DNA of 64,000 nt from Alitiscatomonas aceti (lineage in GTDB: Bacteria; Bacillota; Clostridia; Lachnospirales; Lachnospiraceae). A model generated the notes under the pieces. The model was not told the origin of the DNA. It was given only the letters and a program-made list of their open reading frames with translations, and made no database searches. Positions within the stretch are counted from its first letter, which is position 1. Every line of letters starts with the position of its first letter. Shown piece after piece: positions 17,068-25,443 of this stretch. Made by a program: the position numbers and the translations under genes. The DNA is taken from the NCBI RefSeq assembly GCF_025567195.1, contig NZ_JAOQJF010000006.1:76947-140946 (forward strand), in the 5' to 3' direction.

Positions 17068-18047
17068 CCAATTACTTCCTTTCCTTTTATTTCCTTCACG
17101 TGGTGACAAGCCACAAAATGGCCTGGAACGACTTCCTCTAAATCCGGTTCCTTCTGAAAACAAAGCTCGCTGGCATACACACATCGGTTGGCAAAACGGC
17201 AGCCTGGCTTTGGATTGATTGGTGACGATAATTCCCCCTGAAGCAGAACCCTGTTTTTCGCCGCACCAATTTCTGGCACCGGAATTGCTGACAAAAGAGC
17301 ACCTGTATATGGATGCATGTGATTCCGGAACAGTTCCTTTGCCGGGCACTTTTCTACCATTTTTCCCAAATACATGACAAGAATATCATCCGAAATATGC
17401 TTTACCACTGACAGATCATGAGTAATAAACATATATGCCAGCCCATGCTGTTCCTGTAAGTCCTGCATAAGATTCAGAATCTGAGCCTGGATAGAAACAT
17501 CCAGCGCAGATACAGGCTCATCACATACAATAAACTTTGGATTAAGGGCAAGCGCACGCGCAACACCAATCCGCTGCCGCCTCCCGCCATCCAACTCATG
17601 AGGATAGGAATTTGCCAGTCTTCGGGCCAGACCAACCGTATCCATTAACTCCTCCACTCTTTTCTGGCGTTCCTGTCTGCCAGAACCAATCTTGTATATT
17701 TCCAATGGTTCCATTATAATTTCACTCACAGACAGACGGGGATCCAACGAAGAAAATGGATCCTGGAAAATAATCTGCATCTCCTGGCGAAGCTTTCTCA
17801 TCTGTCTCCTGTCTGCATTTTCCACATGGACTCCGTCAAAAATCACTTCTCCGGAAGTGGCCGGAAGAAGATTGAGGATCGTTCTTCCCAACGTGGATTT
17901 CCCGCATCCGGATTCTCCCACCACGCCCAGAGTCTTCCCGCGTTCAAGAGAGAATGTGATATCGTCTACTGCATGAAGCTGCCCTTTCGCAGTTTTAAAA
18001 TATTTTTTAAGGTTTTGAACCTGAAGCAGAGCATTTTCTTTTCCCAT
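17064..18047 (-). CDS. Dipeptide/oligopeptide ABC transporter ATPase, DppF/OppF type
   Basis: A 327-residue nucleotide-binding subunit: Walker A GESGCGKST near residue 45, Walker B FIVCDEP, H-loop THDLSV, and the C-terminal oligopeptide-transporter extension with its Cys pattern (CRFANRC...C). The ABC signature is odd: ELDGGRRQR replaces the usual LSGGQRQR, changing both Ser and Gln of the ATP-sandwich loop. The partner ATPase downstream in the dimer has a normal FSGGMKQR, so the pair may have one weakened ATP site. GGGAGG precedes the ATG, which begins one base after the previous gene's stop. Confidence 0.9.
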   Translation of the reverse strand: MGKENALLQVQNLKKYFKTAKGQLHAVDDITFSLERGKTLGVVGESGCGKSTLGRTILNLLPATSGEVIFDGVHVENADRRQMRKLRQEMQIIFQDPFSSLDPRLSVSEIIMEPLEIYKIGSGRQERQKRVEELMDTVGLARRLANSYPHELDGGRRQRIGVARALALNPKFIVCDEPVSALDVSIQAQILNLMQDLQEQHGLAYMFITHDLSVVKHISDDILVMYLGKMVEKCPAKELFRNHMHPYTGALLSAIPVPEIGAAKNRVLLQGELSSPINPKPGCRFANRCVYASELCFQKEPDLEEVVPGHFVACHHVKEIKGKEVIG

Positions 18048-18048
18048 T

Positions 18049-19032
18049 TTATAGTTCCTCCCGGTTCAGATGAACTTCTGTCCAATATGGACATTTTACA
18101 AGATGGCCCTTCGCAATTTCGATCACTCCCGGATCCTGAGACCCGCATTCCGATTTTGCATACGGACAACGTGGACAAAATGAGCATCCCTCCGGCAGGC
18201 TGCGCGGATCAGGCATCAGGCCTTTTATCGGTTTTAAACGTTTTGTGTCCCTCTTCAAACTCGGAATTGACTCAAACAGACCTTTGGTATACGGATGGGC
18301 AGTGTGTAGAAAAATATCTTCTAACGATCCATACTCTACGATTTCTCCTGCATACATGATCGCGACTTTATCACAGGTCTCAGCCACAACTCCCAGATCA
18401 TGGGTAATCAGGATCATGGAGGTTCCCAGGTTCTGTTTCAGATCGTTCATCATCTTTAATACCTGGGCCTGAATCGTCACATCCAGCGCTGTTGTTGGTT
18501 CATCGGCAATCAGCAATCTTGGATTGCAGGCAAGCGCAATGGCGATCACTACCCTCTGCTTCATTCCCCCTGAAAACTGGTGCGGATATTCCCCCAGCCT
18601 CTCTGACGGGATACCAACCATCTCCAGCATTTTTGCCGCCTTGACATAAGCGTCTGCCCGTGAAACCTCTTCATGAAGCCGAATTACCTCAGCAATCTGG
18701 TCCCCTACTGTCAGAACCGGATTTAACGCTGTCATCGGATCCTGGAATATCATGGATATCTGCCGCCCACGAATATCCCGCATCTCTATCTGGCTTTTTT
18801 TCGCCAGATCTTCCCCGTTATATAAAATCTGTCCAGAAACGATTCTTCCCGGCGGATCCGGTACCAGGTTCATGATTCCCAGCGCAGTTGTTGTTTTTCC
18901 TGCCCCAGTCTCCCCCACAAGTCCAACCGTTTCCCCTGCTCCCACAGACAGCGTAAGTCCGTTCACCGCCCTTACAACACCTTCATCTGTAAAATAATGA
19001 ATTGTCAGATCTTTTAACTCCAGCAGCTCCAT
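18049..19032 (-). CDS. Dipeptide/oligopeptide ABC transporter ATPase, DppD/OppD type
   Basis: A 327-residue ATPase with Walker A GETGAGKTT, signature FSGGMKQR, Walker B LLIADEP, switch THDLGVV, and the OppD-type C-terminal region with a Cys-rich segment (CSFCPRCPYAKSEC) that in relatives can bind an iron-sulfur cluster. It forms a heterodimer with the DppF-type subunit encoded right behind it. An AGGAGGAGG ribosome binding site lies upstream and the permease gene ends 13 bases before it. Confidence 0.9.
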   Translation of the reverse strand: MELLELKDLTIHYFTDEGVVRAVNGLTLSVGAGETVGLVGETGAGKTTTALGIMNLVPDPPGRIVSGQILYNGEDLAKKSQIEMRDIRGRQISMIFQDPMTALNPVLTVGDQIAEVIRLHEEVSRADAYVKAAKMLEMVGIPSERLGEYPHQFSGGMKQRVVIAIALACNPRLLIADEPTTALDVTIQAQVLKMMNDLKQNLGTSMILITHDLGVVAETCDKVAIMYAGEIVEYGSLEDIFLHTAHPYTKGLFESIPSLKRDTKRLKPIKGLMPDPRSLPEGCSFCPRCPYAKSECGSQDPGVIEIAKGHLVKCPYWTEVHLNREEL

Positions 19033-19045
19033 ACTTTCCCTCCTC

Positions 19046-19915
19046 CTAACGTTTCAGCCGTGGATCCAGGGCATCCCGCAAGCCATCTCCGATCAGATTC
19101 AAAGCCAGCACTGTCAGCATGATCGCAATTCCTGGATAAACCACCATATGGGGATAATCACGAATGTACTGACGTCCGCCGGAAAGCAAAGCTCCCCATT
19201 CGGGATTTGGAGGCTGGATTCCAAGTCCGATAAAGCTCAAGGAAGCGGCAGTTGTAATTGCCTGGGCCACTCCCAGGGATGCCTGTACAATTACCGGAGC
19301 CAATGAATTAGGAAGAATGTGCCGCAATATGATACGCGCATTTCCAGCGCCTACTGCCTTGGATGCTTCAATATATTCTTTGGATTTCTCTGAAATAACT
19401 GCAGAGCGGAACACCCGCGCATAAGTTGGAATTGAGCTGATTCCCACAGCAATCATAGTATTTACAATTCCCGACCCCAAAGCTGCACAAATTGAGATTG
19501 AGAGAATAATACTGGGAATTGCCATAAGAATATCAATAATCCGCATAATCGCAGTTTCTGCCAGCCCTCCATAATAGGCAGCCAGGACTCCCAGGGAGCC
19601 CCCACATAGCAGACCGATTCCAACCGATATGATTCCAATTGTTAGCGAGACTCTTCCTCCATATAAAATTCTTGAAAAAATATCACGCCCTAATTCATCG
19701 GTCCCGGCCAGATGCTGGAGGGATGGGGTCTGCCGTGCTTCCTCATAATACTGTTCATCATAGCCATATGGTGCGATCACCGGCGATAGTGCTGACAGCA
19801 ATATCATAACAATCAGGAGTCCTGCTCCTGCAACTGCCAGCTTATTTTTCATAAAGGCATGAAATTTTTCTGCACCCATGCTTTTCTTTCTGGTAGATTT
19901 TTCATGTTCACTCAT
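19046..19915 (-). CDS. Peptide-type ABC transporter permease, DppC type
   Basis: A 289-residue membrane subunit with six predicted helices and the permease signature with the 'EAA' loop 'EASKAVGAGNARIILRHILPN'. The beginning MSEHEKSTRKK is followed by the first membrane segment and the 'AGTDELGRDIFSRILYGGRVSL' motif typical of DppC. The ATG at 19913-19915 has GGGAGGG 8 bases upstream and overlaps the end of the DppB gene by 8 bases; an earlier in-frame ATG (19939) has no comparable site. Confidence 0.9.
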   Translation of the reverse strand: MSEHEKSTRKKSMGAEKFHAFMKNKLAVAGAGLLIVMILLSALSPVIAPYGYDEQYYEEARQTPSLQHLAGTDELGRDIFSRILYGGRVSLTIGIISVGIGLLCGGSLGVLAAYYGGLAETAIMRIIDILMAIPSIILSISICAALGSGIVNTMIAVGISSIPTYARVFRSAVISEKSKEYIEASKAVGAGNARIILRHILPNSLAPVIVQASLGVAQAITTAASLSFIGLGIQPPNPEWGALLSGGRQYIRDYPHMVVYPGIAIMLTVLALNLIGDGLRDALDPRLKR

Positions 19916-20900
19916 TCCGGGTTCCCTCCCTGGTATCACTCTCGTTCTTTAAAAGCTTTTTGGCTCTTACACGCCCTCCATACTGTGATTTAATTCTCGG
20001 ATCCAAATATGCATACAATACATCAACTGCCAGGTTCACCAGTGTAAATACACAGGCAATCACCAGTACACCTCCCTGCACCATGGGATAATTACGAGCG
20101 TTGATAGAATCCACCATAAGCTTTCCAAGACCTGAAATTGAAAATACAGTTTCAGTTACAACTGCGCCTCCCAGTCCCGCTCCAAACTGGAGTCCCAGAA
20201 CTGTAATGACTGGAATCAGCGCATTTTTTAATGCATGCTTATAAATCACTACCTTTTCTGTCTGTCCTTTTGCCCTGGCTGTACGGATATAATCCTGGCG
20301 GATAACTTCCAGCATGGAAGACCGTGTCTGTCTCGTAATGATTGCCGATGCTCTATACCCCACAGCCACAGCTGGCATAATCCAATGAAGGGGTGTACTG
20401 AAGCCGGAAGATGGAAGGATTGCCAGCTTGACCGAAAAGAATACAATCAGCATCATTCCCAGCCAGAACACCGGCATGGAAACTCCAAGAAGCGCGAATA
20501 CAGTGGCAAAACGGTCCAGAAAACTGTACTGATGGATCGCTGAAATAATCCCAAGTAAAATCCCAGTCACTCCCGCAATCAGCGTACTTAAGCACGCCAA
20601 CGTAAATGTCGTTGGAAATCGACTCATGATTTCATGGACCACAGGCGCCTTTGTCGTATAAGATTTTCCCAGATCGCCATGACACGCATTCCATATATAA
20701 CGGATAAATCTGGTCGGTGCCGGATCATTTAACCCCATTTCCTCCCGTAACTGTTCCACTGCCTCTTCAGAGGCATCTGAACCAGCCAACTGCCGTGCCG
20801 GATCCTCCGGCGTGATCTCCAGCATTACAAATACTACCAGACTAACACCTATCAGCACCGGAATGAGTAGTAAAAGACGCTTTATAATATACTTATACAT
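19908..20900 (-). CDS. Peptide-type ABC transporter permease, DppB type
   Basis: A 330-residue inner-membrane subunit. It starts with the standard DppB helix (MYKYIIKRLLLLIPVLIGVS) and contains the permease loop 'DYIRTARAKGQTEKVVIYKHALKNAL'. It pairs with DppC to form the channel. GGGAGG precedes the ATG. The upstream substrate-binding protein gene ends 75 bases away, which is the largest gap in this operon. Confidence 0.9.
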   Translation of the reverse strand: MYKYIIKRLLLLIPVLIGVSLVVFVMLEITPEDPARQLAGSDASEEAVEQLREEMGLNDPAPTRFIRYIWNACHGDLGKSYTTKAPVVHEIMSRFPTTFTLACLSTLIAGVTGILLGIISAIHQYSFLDRFATVFALLGVSMPVFWLGMMLIVFFSVKLAILPSSGFSTPLHWIMPAVAVGYRASAIITRQTRSSMLEVIRQDYIRTARAKGQTEKVVIYKHALKNALIPVITVLGLQFGAGLGGAVVTETVFSISGLGKLMVDSINARNYPMVQGGVLVIACVFTLVNLAVDVLYAYLDPRIKSQYGGRVRAKKLLKNESDTREGTRNE

Positions 20901-20975
20901 ATCCTATACCTCCCCGGATTCCCAGAGGCTGCTTCTGGCTGCATCCAGCAGCCCCCGGGATGGATCCTGTAAAAA

Positions 20976-22509
20976 TCACTCAAAATAAACGCCCGTCAGA
21001 TCCGGTACATATCCCGGATGTGCTTCCAGCCCCTGAACGCCTTCTTTTAAGCCATAAATTGCATTTGTGTTCACCATCGGAATTGTATAGCACCCCTCAT
21101 GAAGCATATCCTGGATCTCTCCGTACAGGCTGACTCTTTTTTCTGTATCAAATTCTGCCGCCGCCTGGTTGATCAGTTCAAAAAGGGCCGGATCTTTATG
21201 GGTGGTACAGGCTGTCCCCTTATATACAAACAGTCCATGGTCCGGATCTCCTGCTGCCGCATTGGTCGACGTTATCATAAACGGGATTTCTCCAGTACCA
21301 CTGTTGATCTTACTTGTCAAGGTGGCGTTATCCATGGTATTCATCTCGAAATTCAGACCAAGAACCTTCTTCCACTGATTCATGAAAGCCTGAAGTGCAT
21401 TTGTTTCCAGAGAATCGCCTGAGCAATACACAGTATATGTTTTTTCCGGATCAAACCCGTTGGCTACTGCCTCGGCCAGATATTTTTTTGCTGCTTCCTC
21501 ATCATAATCGTTACTCGTCACATCCTTCCATCCAAGAAGAACTGGAGAATAATAGCTTTTGGCTGGCTCTCCGCCTTTTCCCCATACTGTATTAACGATT
21601 GTTTCCATGTCAATGGCTGCTCTCAGCGCCTTACGAATGTTTACATCCGCATATGTATCATTATTTACAGTGTCAAAGCGAAGATATGTTGTACTGTATG
21701 ATGGTCCGATCTGGGTTTTCACTCCATCCGTTGTCTCAAGACGGGAAGCATCATTACCAGCTACATGTAAGGATATATCCACAGCCCCGGACTCAATTTC
21801 AATCGCACGGGCCGATGTATCTGTTACAAATCGATTGATAATTTTGTTTAAGGGAATCTGCCGTTCTTTGTCCCAGTAATCCTCATTTTTCACCATCGTG
21901 ATATTATCTCCTGCTGTCCAGGAATCAAATTTAAACGCACCGGTTCCTATCGGCTTCCGTCCAAATTCCTCTGCTCCAACTTTTTCTATATAAGCTTTTG
22001 GTACAATTGAACCACGGGAAGAAGACAAATAAGTCAGAAACGGAGCAAACGGTTCATACGTTACAATATCCACAGTATACTTATCCACAGCCGTACAGGC
22101 TTCACCATTGAAATATCCAAAAAAGGAAGAACTGAAACTGGATTTTTCCGCTCTTGCAATTGTATACACTACGTCCTCTGCAGTCATCTCAGAACCATCA
22201 TGAAACTTCACACCCTCCCGCAAATGGAACCGGTATGTCAGCGGGTCGATCTGTTCCCACTCTTTGGCCAGAGAAGGAGAATACGTTCCATCTCCATTGT
22301 TAATGATCAGCCGGTCAAAATTCTGGAACTGGATACAAAAAGCTGTCAGCGCCGAACTTCCAGTAGGATCCATATTGGCCGGTTCATTACGGAATGCAAC
22401 TGTCAGTGTATCCTTTTTTTTCTTCCCCTTCTTTTCCACAACCTGGAATCAGACATACCAGCAATGCCAGAGTCAGAATAACTGCGAGCCTGCAAATATA
22501 TTTTTTCAT
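20976..22509 (-). pseudogene. Peptide-type ABC transporter lipoprotein, split by a frameshift in an A8 run
   Basis: Substrate-binding protein (SBP family 5) in two frames. Translation from the ATG at 22507-22509 (GGAG ribosome binding site) gives a lipoprotein signal, MKKYICRLAVILTLALLVCL then IPGC, with the lipidated Cys. A few codons later, in a run of eight A (minus strand; T8 at 22414-22421), the frame is lost. The mature domain continues in the other frame (DTLTVAFRNEPANMDP onward, to 20976). Removing one A restores GCGKEGEEKK-DTLTVAF exactly. The rest of the protein is intact, about 490 residues. The cause may be a sequencing error in the homopolymer, phase variation, or slippage that produces some full-length protein; a dead gene is also possible. 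It leads the dpp-type operon. Confidence 0.85.
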
Positions 22510-22572
22510 ATGTTTCTCTCCTTTTCCATATTTTTCATATTGTTCCGTTCTTTCTTGGCTGTCATCTTGTAT

Positions 22573-22597
22573 TGTCACAAAACTTTCCGTTTTGACA
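22573..22597. promoter_or_regulatory. Imperfect inverted repeat upstream of the ABC operon
   Basis: TGTCACAAAAC and GTTTTGACA face each other across 5 bases, with a two-base insertion in one arm. The repeat lies in the divergent space between the ABC operon and the small ORF, 63 bases before the lipoprotein start, and could be a binding site for the RpiR-type regulator encoded nearby. Confidence 0.3.
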
Positions 22598-22683
22598 CTT
22601 GCTTTATGGGCAAAAGTATGCTATGTTTACACATATCATCAACTTCAACACCAAATCACTCGCTGCAATACTATGGAGGCTTC

Positions 22684-22866
22684 ATGAAAAATGTCCAATT
22701 ACATAAACTTTTACTACTAGTTACTCTTATAAGCTGGATTTCCTTTCTTGTTTTTTTATTTTTAGTTTACTTGAAATCCTCCTTTATCCTGGAAATGTTC
22801 CTCTCGTTTCTGACTGCCTGCGTATCTACTACCATGCTTTCCAGATTCCGGTCTGGAAACTATTAA
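22684..22866 (+). CDS. Possible small membrane protein of 60 residues
   Basis: The ORF starts with ATG at 22684, 5 bases after GGAGG, and encodes 60 residues with two hydrophobic segments (about 8-29 and 35-52) and a basic end (SRFRSGNY). No family is recognised. It sits divergently from the ABC operon and upstream of the RpiR gene in an AT-rich stretch; a TTGACA lies 90 bases upstream but its -10 is poorly spaced. It could be a real small membrane protein or a chance ORF. Confidence 0.35.
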   Translation: MKNVQLHKLLLLVTLISWISFLVFLFLVYLKSSFILEMFLSFLTACVSTTMLSRFRSGNY

Positions 22867-23161
22867 ATAAGTTCAATGATCCATATTTTTCACCTCCCAT
22901 AATCCATATACAAAACGAATGCCATCTTCAGATATGTGACCGATCTCCTCCCTTCATTTACTCAGCCATTACTGTATCCATCCAAAATGTCATATGGATT
23001 ATTTCATTTAAACAAAAAAAGACATGAACCCAATCACGTCTTTTTATATCTTAATATTTACTTTTTATGTGATTGATATATATTTATATATACATAATGT
23101 GTCGTTATTTGTCAATATATTTTTGTTTTAGGAGGATTATTTTCTATGCTTTAATATTTTA
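22867..23161. other. AT-rich intergenic region without recognisable genes
   Basis: About 300 bases with no supportable ORF. The only structure seen is a short hairpin near 23016-23047 (AAAAAGAC / GTCTTTTT, 14-base loop), which could act as a weak terminator on either strand. Confidence 0.5.
23016..23047. terminator. Weak terminator-like hairpin
   Basis: AAAAAGAC-x-TG and CA-x-GTCTTTTT pair around a short loop, with A and T runs on both sides. It follows the small ORF and precedes the rpiR promoter. Confidence 0.4.
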
Positions 23162-23190
23162 TTGGAATTTCTTCCAGATTATGGTATGAT
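23162..23190 (+). promoter_or_regulatory. Promoter of the RpiR-family gene
   Basis: TTGGAA (23162-23167), 17-base spacer, TATGAT (23185-23190). The leader is about 90 bases. Confidence 0.6.
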
Positions 23191-23287
23191 AAATTAAATT
23201 TTTTTACCTCTCTAGAGCCCATATGCTCTTTTACAATAGTCCAATATACTATGTTCTGATACACACAACGAAAGGGGGAAGAACTTT

Positions 23288-24154
23288 ATGGAGCAAAACA
23301 GACCAACCTACACCAGCCCTATTGACAATATTCGAAACTCTTATCCTCTGCTTAGCCCTGTACAAAAAAAAATTGCTGATCTTATCCTCGAACAGGCAGA
23401 AACCATCTGCTTTATGCGTCTCGAGGACATCAGCAAACTTGTTGGTGTGACCAGTGTGACTGTAATCCGTTTCGTAAAAAAAATAGGATACGAAAGCTTT
23501 GGCGCTTTTAAAAAGGACCTTCAGAATTATATACAGACAAGAGTGATTCCTATGCGCATCATTAAATCGAAAATCAACACTATGCGTAATGCACCCACAG
23601 ATGACATCATCCATGGTGTCATTCAGAATGAGCTTGATCTTATGCAGGCAACTTATGATGCAATTTCCTCCGAAACACTTTTAGAAACCGCTCTGATCAT
23701 AAAAAATGCCCGCAAAATATTTATTGTCGGCACTGGTCTCAATGAACCGATAACAGAAATTTTACTGACCCGTTTAAGATTTTTATGTCTCGATGCGCAG
23801 ATTATCCATAATGATAATCTGACACTCCTTCCTTACTATCTTGTAAATGCCGGGCCTCAGGATGTGTTTATTATTTTCTCATTCCCAAATTATAAAGACT
23901 TTTCCATCAATATGGCCAAATGCGCTCAAGACATAGGCTGCCATACAATTTGTATTACGGATAAATCCACAGCACCCATTGCCTACTACGCAGAAAAATT
24001 GCTCCTATGCCAGACTTCTGGTCTGATTTATTATAACTCCATGACAACTCCAACCTCTCTGGTCACTATATTATCCGGAATCCTCGCAGTCCAGATCCAG
24101 AAGGATCCAGAGACCCAGAAGCGGCTTGAACACATTTCTTCCTTCTTCCAATAG
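23288..24154 (+). CDS. RpiR/MurR-family transcriptional regulator
   Basis: A 288-residue regulator. The N-terminal domain (about 10-85) holds the RpiR helix-turn-helix (MRLEDISKLVGVTSVTVIRFVKKIG), and the C-terminal domain (about 125-260) is a SIS fold beginning 'IKNARKIFIVGTGLNEPI'. SIS domains usually bind phosphosugars. Its placement next to a peptide-type ABC operon ending in a C26 hydrolase suggests it controls that operon, perhaps sensing an amino-sugar or muropeptide-like product; this is inference. The ATG follows AAGGGGGAAG by 6 bases. AT-rich codon use matches the ABC genes. Confidence 0.87.
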   Translation: MEQNRPTYTSPIDNIRNSYPLLSPVQKKIADLILEQAETICFMRLEDISKLVGVTSVTVIRFVKKIGYESFGAFKKDLQNYIQTRVIPMRIIKSKINTMRNAPTDDIIHGVIQNELDLMQATYDAISSETLLETALIIKNARKIFIVGTGLNEPITEILLTRLRFLCLDAQIIHNDNLTLLPYYLVNAGPQDVFIIFSFPNYKDFSINMAKCAQDIGCHTICITDKSTAPIAYYAEKLLLCQTSGLIYYNSMTTPTSLVTILSGILAVQIQKDPETQKRLEHISSFFQ

Positions 24155-24180
24155 CGGCGCCTGGATGACCAGCGCCGCTA
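24152..24180. repeat. GC-rich inverted repeat at the end of the RpiR gene
   Basis: TAGCGGCGC(C)TGG and CCAGCGCCGCTA form a 12-base stem with one bulged C and a 4-base loop. It overlaps the rpiR stop codon. There is no T run behind it, so it is either a factor-dependent stop/mRNA stabiliser or a site recognised by a protein; it stands out in an AT-rich surround. Confidence 0.5.
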
Positions 24181-24280
24181 CGCAGTGGCTATCCTGATGC
24201 AGTATTAAACTCCAATTATCATATTCGATAATTATTATTAAAATCACTAGAATTTTTTGATATATATAGTTTTGTATCAA

Positions 24281-24335
24281 AAAAGGAACCACATTTCTGT
24301 GATTCCTCAAAAGACACGAACTGGATTTAAACTGT
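24281..24335 (-). repeat. Decayed copy of the tRNA-Cys 3' end and terminator
   Basis: This stretch matches 25444-25498 over about 50 bases. Differences in the clear part are all transitions (C to T or G to A when compared with the intact tRNA copy). It contains the tRNA terminator hairpin and the T-arm/acceptor end but no complete tRNA. This is the pattern of an attachment-site remnant or a partial duplication of the tRNA end. Confidence 0.75.
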
Positions 24336-24374
24336 GTAATTAAACTACTTTCTTTCATACATGATCCAATAAAA

Positions 24375-24779
24375 TCAGCGATCCAGATAATCCATGATCG
24401 CTTTTGCCAGCAATTCTGCACTTTCGATCTGCCGTTCTGTCTCTTCTTTAGAGGCAATATAAAATTCGTCATAATCACTGGCATGCCTTACCTCCTGCGC
24501 TTTACTAATTCTTCGTCCAAGCTCTCTGGGAAAAATCTCTGTTTTCACATATTCCTTATTGAAATAAGCCAACGTATCTTTATGACGCTTAAAGGCAGTC
24601 CCGTCCAACGCCAATATCGCTGTTATTAAGTGATAAATGGAATAATAAGCCCGATTATTCGCAGTCCGCAAATGCCCATTTTGGAAATTGTCCTTTGCTG
24701 ATTCCAGGTCCTCAATGGCAAGCTGAAAGCGATATTTCGCCAGATCCGCAGGACCGCCTCGCATTTCATGAGGCTGCAT
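24375..24779 (-). CDS. HEPN-domain protein, probable toxin of a HEPN/MNT module
   Basis: A 134-residue alpha-helical HEPN protein. It has the family motif NNRAYYSIYH (about 41-50) with the Arg and His of the R-x(4-6)-H ribonuclease signature, followed by 'KRHKDTLAYFNKEYV' and a helical C-terminus. In HEPN/MNT toxin-antitoxin pairs the HEPN protein is the toxin, usually an RNase, that the nucleotidyltransferase neutralises by AMPylation. Its ATG overlaps the MNT gene by 14 bases and uses AGGGGGTGA inside that gene as ribosome binding site. Members of this family are also found as stand-alone uncharacterised proteins. Confidence 0.82.
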   Translation of the reverse strand: MQPHEMRGGPADLAKYRFQLAIEDLESAKDNFQNGHLRTANNRAYYSIYHLITAILALDGTAFKRHKDTLAYFNKEYVKTEIFPRELGRRISKAQEVRHASDYDEFYIASKEETERQIESAELLAKAIMDYLDR

Positions 24780-25107
24780 AGAGATTCACCCCCTCTTTCT
24801 CCACATTTTGATAAAACGGATACGCTTCGCTCCAGTATTTAAAATGAGCCATCCCTTTTACCACAGGCATGATCAGCAGATCGTAATCCATATTAAAATC
24901 ATAGGTGAAATCCGAAACTCGATCTCTGCTTTTTTGAATTTCCTCTTCTGAAAGGTCTACCAGAATCATAATATCAATATCTGAATCTTCTGTATAATCA
25001 CCTCTGGCATAGGAACCATATAAAATAACAGCATCCAGAGATTTTCCATATATTCTTTGAATTCCTTCTGTATAATTTTTTAGTAGATCTCTTGTTACTG
25101 CCGACAC
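24766..25107 (-). CDS. MNT-domain nucleotidyltransferase, probable antitoxin
   Basis: A minimal nucleotidyltransferase with the signature GSYARGD then DSDIDI (the GS-x10-DxD metal site), about 30 residues from the start. I chose the GTG at 25105-25107 because AGGTGA lies close upstream and the length then fits the family (113 residues). The frame is open to another GTG at 25173, which would add a hydrophobic 22-residue stretch unusual for the family. It is translated ahead of, and overlaps, the HEPN gene, the usual antitoxin-first order. The promoter is at 25188-25216. Confidence 0.82.
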   Translation of the reverse strand: MSAVTRDLLKNYTEGIQRIYGKSLDAVILYGSYARGDYTEDSDIDIMILVDLSEEEIQKSRDRVSDFTYDFNMDYDLLIMPVVKGMAHFKYWSEAYPFYQNVEKEGVNLYAAS

Positions 25108-25443
25108 AGGATCACCTGCTTTCTTAAATAAAAATATAATTATCTGCCAGATAAATTCCATCAGACTGTTCACAGTTCTCTCTTATTATTATAACGAAAT
25201 TCACATTCACATTCAATCCTATTTTTCAGTTCCTGCTTCCGCCAGGACCTTATCTATTGATCTGGGCCCATTCTACAACATATCTGGAGAGAGGTACTGC
25301 ACTATTGGTACACTATTTGGAATTTCTGTTGTACTAAACCGGAAAAAGACGACCATTCGCAGCCTGAACAAATTTACAATTATACTTGATAGTTATGACC
25401 AGAATTTCCAAAGTCTTTTGGTTTTAAACTGTTTTCCAAAAGA
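25108..25443. other. Leader and upstream region of the HEPN/MNT pair
   Basis: No supportable gene. Besides the promoter at 25188-25216, positions 25245-25330 hold short open stretches on the minus strand (for example RYVVEWAQINR then stop) that read like coding remnant but cannot be assigned to a family. Confidence 0.35.
25188..25216 (-). promoter_or_regulatory. Promoter of the MNT/HEPN pair
   Basis: Minus strand TTGAAT (25211-25216), 17-base spacer, TATAAT (25188-25193). The spacer is made of GTGAAT repeats, a possible autoregulator site. The start would be near 25181. Confidence 0.65.

Noticed and set aside
24281..24335. A second functional tRNA-Cys gene
   Set aside because: Only the 3' end and terminator are present; the anticodon arm is missing and the acceptor is mutated.
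24071..24484. 137-codon minus-strand ORF between rpiR and HEPN
   Set aside because: It overlaps the ends of two real genes and the tRNA remnant; composition is non-coding.
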